Of a stretch of DNA of 64,000 nucleotides, positions 16,517 to 24,988 are shown in pieces (the stretch's first letter is position 1; each line of letters opens with the position of its first letter). Position numbers and translations under genes: made by a program. Under the pieces are notes generated by a model. The model did not search any database, was not told the origin of the DNA, and saw nothing but the letters and a program-made list of their open reading frames with translations. The stretch comes from Bacteroidota bacterium (GTDB taxonomy: Bacteria > Bacteroidota > Ignavibacteria > Kryptoniales > JAKASW01), in assembly GCA_021789975.1 (NCBI GenBank), contig JAJYIT010000024.1, positions 1 to 64,000 of the forward strand, read 5' to 3'.

Positions 16517-17863
16517 TTATTGAGCTATCCGATAAGCCTTGATCTTATTATAAAGAGTATGCCTCGAGATATTAAGCAGCCTTGCCGCTTCAGTCTTGTC
16601 CCAGTTAGTCTTGTTCAAAACGAAGATGATGTGCTCTCTCTCCATCAGTTCAAGACTCAGGTCTTCTCCTTCGGCTTTCGCAATGCTGCCGGTGCTTTGC
16701 AGAAAACTCAGACTTTCCTTTTCGAGAACGTCGCCTTTCGCCAGGACAACAGCCTGCAGTAGAACGTTTTCCAATTCTCTGATGTTGCCTACCCAATAAT
16801 GGTTTTGCAGCGCCTTGATAACATCATGAGGAACCCTTCTGACATTCTTGTGAAGCTCGCGGTTGATCTTCTGAAGTATGTGAATCACAAGGGAGGGAAT
16901 ATCCTCCCTCCGTTCGCGGAGTGGAGGTATGTTGATCCTGAAAACACTTATCCGGTAGAAGAGGTCCTCTCTGAATTTCCCCCTTCGAACGAGTTCTTCA
17001 AGGTTCCTATTCGTTGCAACTACGATTCTCGCATTCATCGGCAATGTCATTCCACCGCCCACCGGCTCGAATTCTCTTTCCTGGAGAACCCTGAGGAGCT
17101 TTACCTGAAGATTGAGAGGTATCTCTGATATTTCATCGAGAAATAGAGTGCCGTCGGCTGCCGTCTCGAACCTTCCCTTTCTGTCTCTAACAGCTCCTGT
17201 AAATGCACCTTTTACGTGACCGAAAAGTTCGCTCTCCACAAGAGTCTCAGGCAAAGTCGAGAGATCGACCGCAACAAACGGTAGGCCATTAGTGACTCCA
17301 GAATTGTGTATTACTCTGCTGACAAGCTCCTTGCCGGTGCCGCTTTCTCCTTCGATTAACACATTTACTCTGCTTGAAGAGACCTGGCCAATTTTCTTGA
17401 TAACCTCCATTATTCCTGATGACCTGCCGACTATTGTGCGTTCATTCGGCAGCGCATCATGGAGCACGGATTCCGGTATGATGAGATCTGCAGAATGGCT
17501 GGTGGACTCTAGTGCCTTTGATATCATCTCTTTAAGTCGTGAGTAGTCGATAGGTTTCGCAAAATAATCGTACGCACCCAGTCTCATTGCTTCAATTATT
17601 GACCTCATTTCCGCATGTGCTGTAACAATGATTACCGGCGTGTTCCGACTGCTCCTCTTTATCATCTCCAGGACCTTGATTCCATCCAAAGCATGCAGGG
17701 CGACAGCGGTAACGACGAGATCGGGTCTTGCTTTTCCGAATATCTGCAATCCCTCAGATCCGTCCTTTGCGGTGAAGACTTCGTACTCGGGTTGAAGAAG
17801 CCCCGTCAACGACTCCCTGGCAAAATCGTCGCCATCAATTACAAGAACTCGCCCTCTGCTCAT
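16517..17863 (-). CDS. Sigma-54-dependent activator (NtrC family) with degenerate receiver domain
   Basis: 448 residues. A receiver-like domain (1-120), AAA+ domain (about 142-370; Walker A GESGTGKE at 172-179, GAFTGA at 219-224, Walker B TLFLDE at 239-244) and a Fis-type helix-turn-helix (about 408-446; WDKTEAARLLNISRHTLYNK). GAFTGA is the loop that contacts sigma-54, so this is a true activator. The receiver keeps Thr81 and Lys103, but the acceptor Asp position is Ala53 (codon GCT), and the N-terminal acidic pair has Gly11 in place of an acidic residue. Phosphorylation control is therefore unlikely. No partner kinase is adjacent. It is encoded immediately before the curli operon on the same strand, with a candidate sigma-54 promoter and dyads between them, so it probably controls curli expression. 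Confidence 0.9.
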   Translation of the reverse strand: MSRGRVLVIDGDDFARESLTGLLQPEYEVFTAKDGSEGLQIFGKARPDLVVTAVALHALDGIKVLEMIKRSSRNTPVIIVTAHAEMRSIIEAMRLGAYDYFAKPIDYSRLKEMISKALESTSHSADLIIPESVLHDALPNERTIVGRSSGIMEVIKKIGQVSSSRVNVLIEGESGTGKELVSRVIHNSGVTNGLPFVAVDLSTLPETLVESELFGHVKGAFTGAVRDRKGRFETAADGTLFLDEISEIPLNLQVKLLRVLQEREFEPVGGGMTLPMNARIVVATNRNLEELVRRGKFREDLFYRISVFRINIPPLRERREDIPSLVIHILQKINRELHKNVRRVPHDVIKALQNHYWVGNIRELENVLLQAVVLAKGDVLEKESLSFLQSTGSIAKAEGEDLSLELMEREHIIFVLNKTNWDKTEAARLLNISRHTLYNKIKAYRIAQ

Positions 17864-18886
17864 GCTGTATGTACCCTCATGTCTCCCTCTCTGTTTGCAA
17901 ATCCGGTTTCAGTATCGGACAGATTCATCCAAATCTCTCTCGTTAGGTTGACAAATTGCGTTCAAAGGTTGCCAAACCGTCCTGTCTACGGTAAGCGCGA
18001 AGCAAACGCGCAGGATCGCAGGACCAAACCCATCTTCTTAAACCGTCGGGTCAGGGAAATCACCAGGAGTTCCATGCTCCGTCCTGCAAAGTTATCTATT
18101 TAAACTTGGACGCCCTTTTCGAGTCGCAGGAATCAGGCGATCTATCCCGTAGGATCTGCAACTTTCAAGCTATACCAAAGCAACTTCTCCCCATATGCCA
18201 CGACCAATGTGCCCGCGCTGCACGATCGTTCATCAACGCGGCATCAACGTATCTACTTCATGACAGCATCAGCACACTTGCTCTTTTGTGGTCCAGATTG
18301 AATGGAAGAATTCCGGATATATGGAGGGTTCCGCGTGTTAGCCAGGGGCGATCGGATTCATACGGTCGCAATCTCAACAATTGAAGAGCTTGCCCGCTTT
18401 TGGGAATGTACCTGACGATGCATGTCGCCGATGCAAAAGTTCTGTGCAGGAATCTAGACAAATTCATAGCGCGGTCGCTTCCACTTCACTATTGGTTCTG
18501 CCGCTTCGTAAATGAACTCCCGGCTTGTGGCAACCACACGTCAACTCAATCTAACGTGGAGGAATTTGCAACAACTCCGATGAGTTCGTCCTTCTCAAAC
18601 AATCGGCTCATTCAAAGAGCCTCGAACGCTTACTGCAAGGTGCTTTCCGAAACCAGTTGAAAACACTGGGAAAAATTTATACTGCCAAGCGGTTAAAGTC
18701 AAGATTCGAGGTCTCCACTGTTATCCCACTCACACCCCGTTTCATGCTTCAACCCAAGCATATAAACCTGCCGGCGCGTAGAAACTGGCATCAATGTTTG
18801 ACAGGAGTAAATCTCCTTCAAACAATTGAAGTGGTGGTTGACTAAATTAAGTGGTCCTGAACAAAACAGACCGGAGCAGCACTCAG
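17864..18886. other. 1-kb divergent intergenic region
   Basis: The region lies between the minus-strand activator and the plus-strand rhamnosidase, so it should hold both promoters. No frame in it has protein-like composition or recognisable motifs. A small dyad (CTTCAA-N4-TTGAAG) is at about 18817-18832, shortly before the rhamnosidase start. No clear -35/-10 pair could be assigned. Confidence 0.35.
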
Positions 18887-21325
18887 ATGAAATCCAGATT
18901 CAGAAGGAACACCACGGGCAGACTCTTCAACGTCACATTCAATTTGACAATCCTGTTTATTTTCATCTTACTTGTAGCCCCGGGTTTTAATGCTTCCGGG
19001 CAGACATCGCTCCTGTCATGGAGTCCACGACTCACGAATGGATATTGGGATTCTCACTGGATAACCTGTCCCGGCCTACCGGCCCGCACCTACGCAGTGC
19101 TCCACTTCAGAAAGACTTTTGATTTAGTTACTGTACCCGATCATCTAATCATTCATGTCACTGCCGATAATCGTTATCACCTTTTCGTTGATGGCAGGTC
19201 AGTCGGTCGCGGCCCGGCGCGCGGTAATCCATACAACTGGAACGTGGAAACATACGACGTCGCTCCGTTTCTCCGCAAAGGAAAGAATGTTATTGCCGCC
19301 GAGGTGTGGAATATGGCCGAATACGCTCCCATGGCACAAATGTCGGCGAGAACCGGTTTCCTCCTACAGTCCGACCAACCCACTTACGATTATCTCAACA
19401 CGGGAACCTCGTGGAGAGTTTTGCACGACACTGCATATTCCCCATGCGCAATCAATACCGGAGCACGACTGCACGCATACTTCGTAACCGGTCCGGGCGA
19501 CGATCTCCAGGGAAAGTATTATCCGTGGGGATGGGAGAAAACAGACTATGATGACGCGCGTTGGCATAACGCCGCGGACATAAACGCAGCCGCCGTGCCA
19601 TTCGGATATGGAAGCGATAATGTGTGGACACTCGTGCCGAGTATGATACCGCAGATGGAGTACAAGTTGCAACGGCTCGAATCCGTCCGGCGAAGCACTC
19701 CTATTTCCGTGAAAGTTGGTTTCATAGACGGGACGCAACCGCTGACGATTCCGCCACATGAGAAAGAAAAGATAATTTTGGATCAAACATTCGAGACCGT
19801 GGCCTATCCTGTCCTGAAAGTCAGCGGCGGGAAAGGAAGTATAATTAGAATGATCTATGCGGAAGCCGCGATAGATAGCGAAGGGAGAAAGGGAAACAGG
19901 AATGATATAAAGGGAAAGCGTATCGTAGGTATATACGATATTTTCCATCCGGACGGCGGCAGCGAAAGAACATTCAGCCCGCTGTGGATCAGGACCTATC
20001 GCTACGTCGAACTCGACATTCAAACGGGAGACGAGCCGCTTCTCATACAAGATTTCTACGGGATTTACACCGGCTATCCCTTCAAACGAGCAGCGACTTT
20101 TTCAAGCGACGACTCGTCTCTTCAGAAAATCTGGGAAGTGGGTTGGCGAACAGCCCGGCTGTGTGCAGGCGAAACATACTTCGACTGCCCTTACTATGAG
20201 GAGCTGCAGTATGAAGGCGACACGAGAATCCAGGCGCTAATTTCACTATATAATACCAACGACGACCGGCTAGTCAGGAAAGCAATCCATGATTTCTATG
20301 ATTCCCGTTTGCCGAACGGTTTGACGCAGGGGAGGTTTCCCTGCCGGAGACTTCAAATCATCCCAACATATTCACTCTTCTGGATTTCAATGCTCCACGA
20401 TTACCTGATGCTAAGACCAGGCAAGGCTTTTGTAAGAAAGTACCTCCCTGCTACTGTTCCGATTCTCGAATGGTATGAAGATCGCATCGATTCGTCATAT
20501 CCAATGTTAGGACATATGAAGTGGTGGAACTTCGTCGACTGGAGCAACGGGTTCAACGGTGGAGTGCCGCCAGGTGTCTCCGACGGACACTCTTCTATCA
20601 TAACTGAACAGTTTATCTATACCTTGCATCAGGCTGCATTTATGTTCCGTTACTTCGGCGAGAAGAGCCGTGCCGATCGTTACGATAGCCTTGCAGGCTG
20701 GTTATCCAGGGGAGTCTACGAGCATTGCTTCGATCGTCGCAGGATGGAGATGGCAGACACGCCCGACAAGAAAGAATTCAGCCAGCACGCTTCGATATTC
20801 GGAGTACTTGCAAATGTGATTCCGACTTATCTGCAACGAAAAGTCATGGAGAGAGTACTTACCGACACGACGCTTAGCCAGGCGACTTACTATTTCAGGT
20901 TTTACTTAGTCAGGGCAATGGTGAAAGCAGGCCTCGGTGACGATTACTATTCTCAGCTTCAGCCATGGCGCGATATGCTGAAGATAGGGTTAACCACTTT
21001 TGCAGAGACTCCTGAACCGACTCGGTCCGATTGTCATGCCTGGTCGGCAAGTCCCATATATGACTTTCTAGCTACGATCTGCGGAATACATCCCGCAGCT
21101 CCCGGCTTCAAGAAAGTGGCAATAACGCCTCACTTAGGTCGGCTGAAACAAGTCGGAGCCACGATGCCGCATCCCGATGGAATGATCCACGTCGAGCTAA
21201 CGCGAGAGGGGAAAACGGGTCTTTCAGCTACTGTTGAGCTTCCAACAGGCTTGACGGGTTATTTTGAGTGGGCGAACAGGGTGGAACAGCTTCATCCGGG
21301 AATACAGCGGCTGGTATTCAAATAA
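18887..21325 (+). CDS. Exported GH78-like alpha-L-rhamnosidase
   Basis: I prefer the ATG at 18887 (GGAGCAG upstream) over the GTG at 18851. The product of 812 residues has a signal segment with a strongly hydrophobic core (about 12-36). A jelly-roll carbohydrate-binding region with HVTADNRYHLFVDGRSVGRGPA (about 80-105) precedes a second beta domain and an (alpha/alpha)6 catalytic domain. The motif AGETYFDCPYYEELQYEGDTRI corresponds to the family region DCPxxE...GD that carries acidic catalytic residues. A C-terminal beta domain (FKKVAITPHLG) completes the usual GH78 layout. Such enzymes release terminal L-rhamnose from polysaccharides or glycosides. It stands alone on the plus strand. Confidence 0.85.
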   Translation: MKSRFRRNTTGRLFNVTFNLTILFIFILLVAPGFNASGQTSLLSWSPRLTNGYWDSHWITCPGLPARTYAVLHFRKTFDLVTVPDHLIIHVTADNRYHLFVDGRSVGRGPARGNPYNWNVETYDVAPFLRKGKNVIAAEVWNMAEYAPMAQMSARTGFLLQSDQPTYDYLNTGTSWRVLHDTAYSPCAINTGARLHAYFVTGPGDDLQGKYYPWGWEKTDYDDARWHNAADINAAAVPFGYGSDNVWTLVPSMIPQMEYKLQRLESVRRSTPISVKVGFIDGTQPLTIPPHEKEKIILDQTFETVAYPVLKVSGGKGSIIRMIYAEAAIDSEGRKGNRNDIKGKRIVGIYDIFHPDGGSERTFSPLWIRTYRYVELDIQTGDEPLLIQDFYGIYTGYPFKRAATFSSDDSSLQKIWEVGWRTARLCAGETYFDCPYYEELQYEGDTRIQALISLYNTNDDRLVRKAIHDFYDSRLPNGLTQGRFPCRRLQIIPTYSLFWISMLHDYLMLRPGKAFVRKYLPATVPILEWYEDRIDSSYPMLGHMKWWNFVDWSNGFNGGVPPGVSDGHSSIITEQFIYTLHQAAFMFRYFGEKSRADRYDSLAGWLSRGVYEHCFDRRRMEMADTPDKKEFSQHASIFGVLANVIPTYLQRKVMERVLTDTTLSQATYYFRFYLVRAMVKAGLGDDYYSQLQPWRDMLKIGLTTFAETPEPTRSDCHAWSASPIYDFLATICGIHPAAPGFKKVAITPHLGRLKQVGATMPHPDGMIHVELTREGKTGLSATVELPTGLTGYFEWANRVEQLHPGIQRLVFK

Positions 21326-21392
21326 GTTCCGCTGCAATCCATGACTATCAAGGTGATCGGTATTCTATTTTTCCGCGATGGATTTCCCGGAA

Positions 21393-22061
21393 TCACTTCT
21401 TCTTAGCATATCCAACGGTTTGTCCGAATAGCACACGCTGGTCGGGACGCAATTCAAGTTTCGCAGCAAGTGCCGGCCTGTTGCAATTGTGGAACCAGGC
21501 GGCGAGACCGTGGGAAGCAGCAAACAGGTAAACGTTTGCGGCGATCATACCGGTGTCCACGTAGTAGTATGCCTTCTGATATTCCGGGTCGTGAAGCCCC
21601 GGCTCCTGGTATCCTGAAGTGTTTACGAGCCTGTCAACGTCAGCGACATATATGAGATGGAGGGGCGCATGTCTTGCGAGACCCACCTGGCCCGAGCTGA
21701 TCGCGATGGGACGGAGGTCGGCTTTGAGTACCGGCAGAAGAACATGGCGGAGGGGATTGTAGATGTAAACACCATGTTCCATCAGGACATAGAGATCGAT
21801 TTCCTGGGAATTGCTTGCAGACGCCGCCGTCCGGCCGGTGGTTTCGAGAGGTCCTTTCTTTCTGTTAACTCCACAGGCCGCCCACAGCACATTGGATATT
21901 GTCTGTAAGGTAAGATTTCTGTCGCTGATTTCGCGAGTCGTCTTCCTGTTCTGCAACGCTTTCGAAACAGTTGCACCTCTACCGAGTTTCGGGGTGGGGA
22001 GTGCAATCGGCACAAATGATTTCCTGGATGAGAGAGTCAATCTTTTCGACTTAGGAACCAT
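21393..22061 (-). CDS. Nitroreductase-family (SagB-like) oxidoreductase
   Basis: The ATG at 22061 has AGGAAG seven bases upstream and is preferred to the ATG at 22091. About 222 residues. The fold signature of FMN-dependent nitroreductases is visible: NRKTTREISDRNLTLQTISNVLWAACGVNR at the N-terminus, GRTAASASNSQEIDLYV, then TGMIAANVYLFAASHGLAAWF and terminal RVLFGQTVGYAKKK. The family uses FMN and NAD(P)H to reduce nitro compounds, quinones or, in SagB-type enzymes, to form azoles. No precursor peptide or cyclase gene was seen nearby, so a redox housekeeping role is more likely. It stands apart from neighbouring transcripts, tail to tail with the rhamnosidase gene. Confidence 0.8.
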   Translation of the reverse strand: MVPKSKRLTLSSRKSFVPIALPTPKLGRGATVSKALQNRKTTREISDRNLTLQTISNVLWAACGVNRKKGPLETTGRTAASASNSQEIDLYVLMEHGVYIYNPLRHVLLPVLKADLRPIAISSGQVGLARHAPLHLIYVADVDRLVNTSGYQEPGLHDPEYQKAYYYVDTGMIAANVYLFAASHGLAAWFHNCNRPALAAKLELRPDQRVLFGQTVGYAKKK

Positions 22062-22275
22062 GATATCTTCCTGACCTTTGTTGGGAGGCACTTATGACTG
22101 ATGTATAATTTAAAAGTTAACGGCGACACGGCCTATTTTCAAGAGTCAAACTACCGGCGACCCTGTCACGAATCCGCCGTCGCGAGACGTACATCAGCGC
22201 CGTCTGGTGCAGTCTTGCAGAACCGCAAAACACAAATAAATCAGACGGGACAATCCCCTGCTTACTGGAACGCCT

Positions 22276-22674
22276 TCAGCGTTTATCGCCTCTCCACAAA
22301 TTCATCTTCACTTCAATGAACGCAAGCACCGCCACCATGGCACAGATAATCATAAAAATATACGGCATCCCGCTTCCGCCGCCGGCGATACGACCCATCT
22401 GTTCATTGTGAAGGAAATACCTGCCGAGAAGCTCGGTCGACCCGTTCACCAGCCCGTCAACGGTCAGCCCCGTGATTTTCAGCCCAAGCCAGATAAGCGC
22501 GTCGATTCCGACAAACGCGAGCGCGTTCACCACGATGTTCTCCACGATGCGCCGGCCGCGACTGTACGTGTAGATCCTATCCATAGTTTCCGACTTGAAT
22601 TCCGGACCTGTGAGGTCTAAGTAGCTGTCCCTGACTATCTCTTTCACGAGCTTGTCGTCTTTCAAATCTTTCAT
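22276..22674 (-). CDS. Small two-helix membrane protein, possible anti-sigma factor
   Basis: 132 residues. A soluble N-terminal part of about 45 residues (KDLKDDKLVKEIVRDSYLDL) precedes two membrane helices at about 49-67 and 104-122, with a loop rich in Gly between. The start ATG (22674) overlaps the sigma factor stop codon as ATGA, so the two are translationally coupled. Genes placed directly after ECF sigma factors often encode membrane anti-sigma factors; the cytoplasmic N-terminus would hold the sigma factor. There is no visible zinc-binding HxxxCxxC motif, so if it is an anti-sigma factor it is not of the ZAS type. I do not recognise the family. Confidence 0.65.
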   Translation of the reverse strand: MKDLKDDKLVKEIVRDSYLDLTGPEFKSETMDRIYTYSRGRRIVENIVVNALAFVGIDALIWLGLKITGLTVDGLVNGSTELLGRYFLHNEQMGRIAGGGSGMPYIFMIICAMVAVLAFIEVKMNLWRGDKR

Positions 22675-23237
22675 CGCAGCACCGAACTTATTTCAGATTT
22701 GAGTTTACCGTTCAACACCTTGTACATGCGGTTCCTGGCTCTGTGAAGTTTCATCTTTACATTCTCCCGGGAAATTCCGGTTATCTCGGTTATCTCTTCG
22801 ATGGAGTTTTCATTCAGGTAATACAGAGTCAGGAAGAGTCTGTCGTCCACGCTCAGCCTGTCCATTGCTTTGTTCACGACCGCGCTGCGCTCGGCTGCGT
22901 CGAGACTGTGGTAAGCCGAGTCGACGTTCTCAATCAATACGCCCTCGGCATCGCTTTCGTCGAAGAAATCCGGATGCAACGATGCCGTCCTGATTTTCGT
23001 GTATGCGGTATTGACGACGATCCTGTACAACCAGGTCGAGAACTTCGAGCCTCGCCTGAATTTGCCGAGCGACTTGAAGGCTTTCAGGAACGCGTCCTGT
23101 ACAATCTCTTCCGCGTCCTCGCGGTTGTTGACGATGCGGTAGGCGATGGAGAACGCCATGCCTTTGTAATTATCGACGAACCATGAGAACTTCGATGCGT
23201 CCCCCGCGAGGACTAAGCGCAGGTAAAGTTCATCCAT
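22671..23237 (-). CDS. ECF-type RNA polymerase sigma factor
   Basis: The ATG at 23237 overlaps the stop codon of the upstream gene (TGATG), and 188 residues result; longer starts would overlap that gene. Region 2 (about 15-85) contains AYRIVNNREDAEEIVQDAFLKAFKSL and the STWLYRIVVNTAY helix; region 4 (about 120-175) contains LYYLNENSIEEITEITGISRENVKMKLHRAR, a helix-turn-helix for the -35 box. This is group 4 (ECF) architecture without region 3. It is sandwiched between two small membrane proteins, with overlapping start and stop codons on both sides, so the three act as one regulatory module, probably for envelope or stress signalling. Confidence 0.92.
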   Translation of the reverse strand: MDELYLRLVLAGDASKFSWFVDNYKGMAFSIAYRIVNNREDAEEIVQDAFLKAFKSLGKFRRGSKFSTWLYRIVVNTAYTKIRTASLHPDFFDESDAEGVLIENVDSAYHSLDAAERSAVVNKAMDRLSVDDRLFLTLYYLNENSIEEITEITGISRENVKMKLHRARNRMYKVLNGKLKSEISSVLR

Positions 23238-23593
23238 CAGGCGGCTGTTGTTCCGGCTTTCTTTCTGTAAAAATAGAAACTGACGAGTCCGAGTCCGCCA
23301 AAAATGACCGATAGAGTCGGCATCATGACTTCCTGTTCCATCGGAGTGAACACAGAGAAAATATAGCCCAGCAGCGCTCCGAGTCCAATTCCAAAGATGA
23401 ACAATCCCCACATGAGCGCGCTATAATAGGGTGGGTCTTCCTTCATATAGACAGACGGGTCCGCCCCTTTCTCGATCAAAGCCATTCTTTCCGTATGCTT
23501 GGCGTTTCTGGCAAAGTAATATATGATCACGAGTGCTGCTGGGATGCCTCCGAATAGCAGCACTACCGCTACAAGCCCTACAAATTCTCCCAT
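23237..23593 (-). CDS. DUF6249-type small membrane protein
   Basis: 118 residues with three membrane helices (about 5-25, 57-78, 86-107) and a cytoplasmic loop containing AKHTERMALIEKGADPSVY. The pattern of one helix, an ERxALIEKG segment and two more helices is typical of proteins found next to ECF sigma factors in Bacteroidota (DUF6249 as I recall it). It begins with a good ribosome site (AAGGATG) and overlaps the sigma factor start by one base. Biochemical role unknown; sensing or sigma factor control is inferred from position. Confidence 0.75.
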   Translation of the reverse strand: MGEFVGLVAVVLLFGGIPAALVIIYYFARNAKHTERMALIEKGADPSVYMKEDPPYYSALMWGLFIFGIGLGALLGYIFSVFTPMEQEVMMPTLSVIFGGLGLVSFYFYRKKAGTTAA

Positions 23594-23935
23594 TTTACCA
23601 TCCTTTCAAGTAGTTTGAGTTCTCTGGAAACTTAGCTTTCTAAATATATGACTACATGAAAGACGCGGCGGTAACGGGGGGGAAAAAATAGAGTGAAGGA
23701 AACTTTAGCCGGCTGGTGGAACCAAGGGAGATCTTTCCCGAAAGCCGATAAGCTCCAACGCCTTCTGAGTGTACCATGACGTATGGTAACGCCTTGAGAA
23801 CGATGGGTAACATGACTCACCTCCTTAGTGAGCAATGTACTCCTGCCGCGCCAGACTCTCTTAATCTTGGTGATGGATGTCGAGGACGACTACAAAGAGG
23901 CACTCATTGAGTACGCGATATTATGCGCCTTTATT

Positions 23936-24271
23936 TCAGTGTGGCCCTACGAACCTATTACCGTTAAAGTGGATCATATGCTCAGGAAAATCAGCAAGCC
24001 ACACTTCCGTCTCCCAGGCTATGTCGCCGGTGTGCCTACGGAATTCTTTGAAGTTGGGAAATGCTGTCATATAAACTTTTCCGGTCTTACACTCTTTAAA
24101 GAGCTTCTCAAGCTCTATGATGCGTTTTGAGGACACGGGTCCGTGAAAAGTAACCGCCTCAATAAGGAAGAGCCACCTCCAATTCTTATCATAAACGACA
24201 ATGTCTGGAAATTTCTTATCAGGAAAACCCATTTACCCCAGAATCTTCATGGCATCATCAAGCTTGCTCAT
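23936..24271 (-). pseudogene. Relic of a BsuBI/PstI-type restriction endonuclease with internal deletion
   Basis: From an ATG at 24271 with AGGAGG upstream the frame reads MSKLDDAMKILG, which resembles the usual N-terminus of this family, then a TAA stop (24235-24233), then in the same frame [18 protein letters not shown] and about 85 residues matching the family C-terminus: [57 protein letters not shown]. An intact enzyme has about 300 residues or more, so some 200 between the two ends are missing. The catalytic PD-(D/E)XK core residues of the C-terminal domain (PDIVVYD, EAV) remain, but the protein cannot be made whole. No methyltransferase gene is left nearby. Confidence 0.8.
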
Positions 24272-24497
24272 TCTGAAAAAGCCTCCTGTATACTTAGAGA
24301 TTCACCTACCAATGCAAAAGAAAGTTAACATGGAAGGAAGGGGAGAACAAGAACGTATAACAGGACTCTTATATCGCGGTTTGTCCGTACCGCAACTTTC
24401 TGTTTCATGCACTTGAATTTGGTGCCGTTCTCCCCGGTTTCTCTTTCCAGCAACACGAAAAGTATCACTCTTATCTGCGACTCATGCACCGAATATG

Positions 24498-24528
24498 CCC
24501 TGCCTGCCGGCCAGACACGGCAGGCAAG
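24498..24528. repeat. Palindromic CCTGCCTGCCGG repeat
   Basis: TGCCTGCCG (24501-24509) and CGGCAGGCA (24518-24526) form a perfect 9-bp stem with an 8-nt loop. The twelve bases CCTGCCTGCCGG recur exactly at 46082-46093 inside another repeat, so this is a dispersed element of REP/MITE type. It lies downstream of the hybrid kinase gene in non-coding DNA. Confidence 0.65.
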
Positions 24529-24988
24529 CACCATGGCTTCTATGGATCTATTTCATGTACTCTAAAGAACAAACGCCGGACACATCAGTCCATCTTTGAA
24601 CTTCATGCTTCACAAAACCATCGACAGAATGCCCTCTCGACCGGTGGAACGGATTCGAAAAAAATGAACCAGCGTATATCTAAACCTGTGCAAACTTCTT
24701 GAGTTTAGTATTTTGTGCCAGCTCTCGCCCGGCTCATTGAGTACGCTTGCCTAATACGTCAAGTAAACAGGATTGACCCCGGCTTTTTATGGTAGCTCAA
24801 ATACATTTCATGGCTGCAGGCGGAGCTGACCGCCGAATCTTTTCCTCGCATAACGTCGCCGCGGAGACACCCAAGTCTATTCCGTTGAATAAAACAGATC
24901 TTGACTCGTTTCCAAAAATCGCGCCATTGACCATGCTGAATTTACATCAGCTATGAGTGTTGAATCCACTTCACCGCCCGCGGACCCT
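24529..24988. other. Non-coding stretch after the hybrid kinase gene
   Basis: About 460 bp between the palindromic repeat and the kinase stop. No coding frame with family resemblance and no convincing terminator hairpin was noticed. Confidence 0.35.

Noticed and set aside
18106-18660. Several frames of 70-90 codons in the divergent gap
   Set aside because: Low complexity of motifs, no ribosome sites, overlapping frames on both strands, none with recognisable domains.
23632-23835. Minus-strand frame of 67 codons upstream of the DUF6249 gene
   Set aside because: Rich in Arg/His/Ser with no domain pattern; likely promoter DNA of the sigma factor operon.
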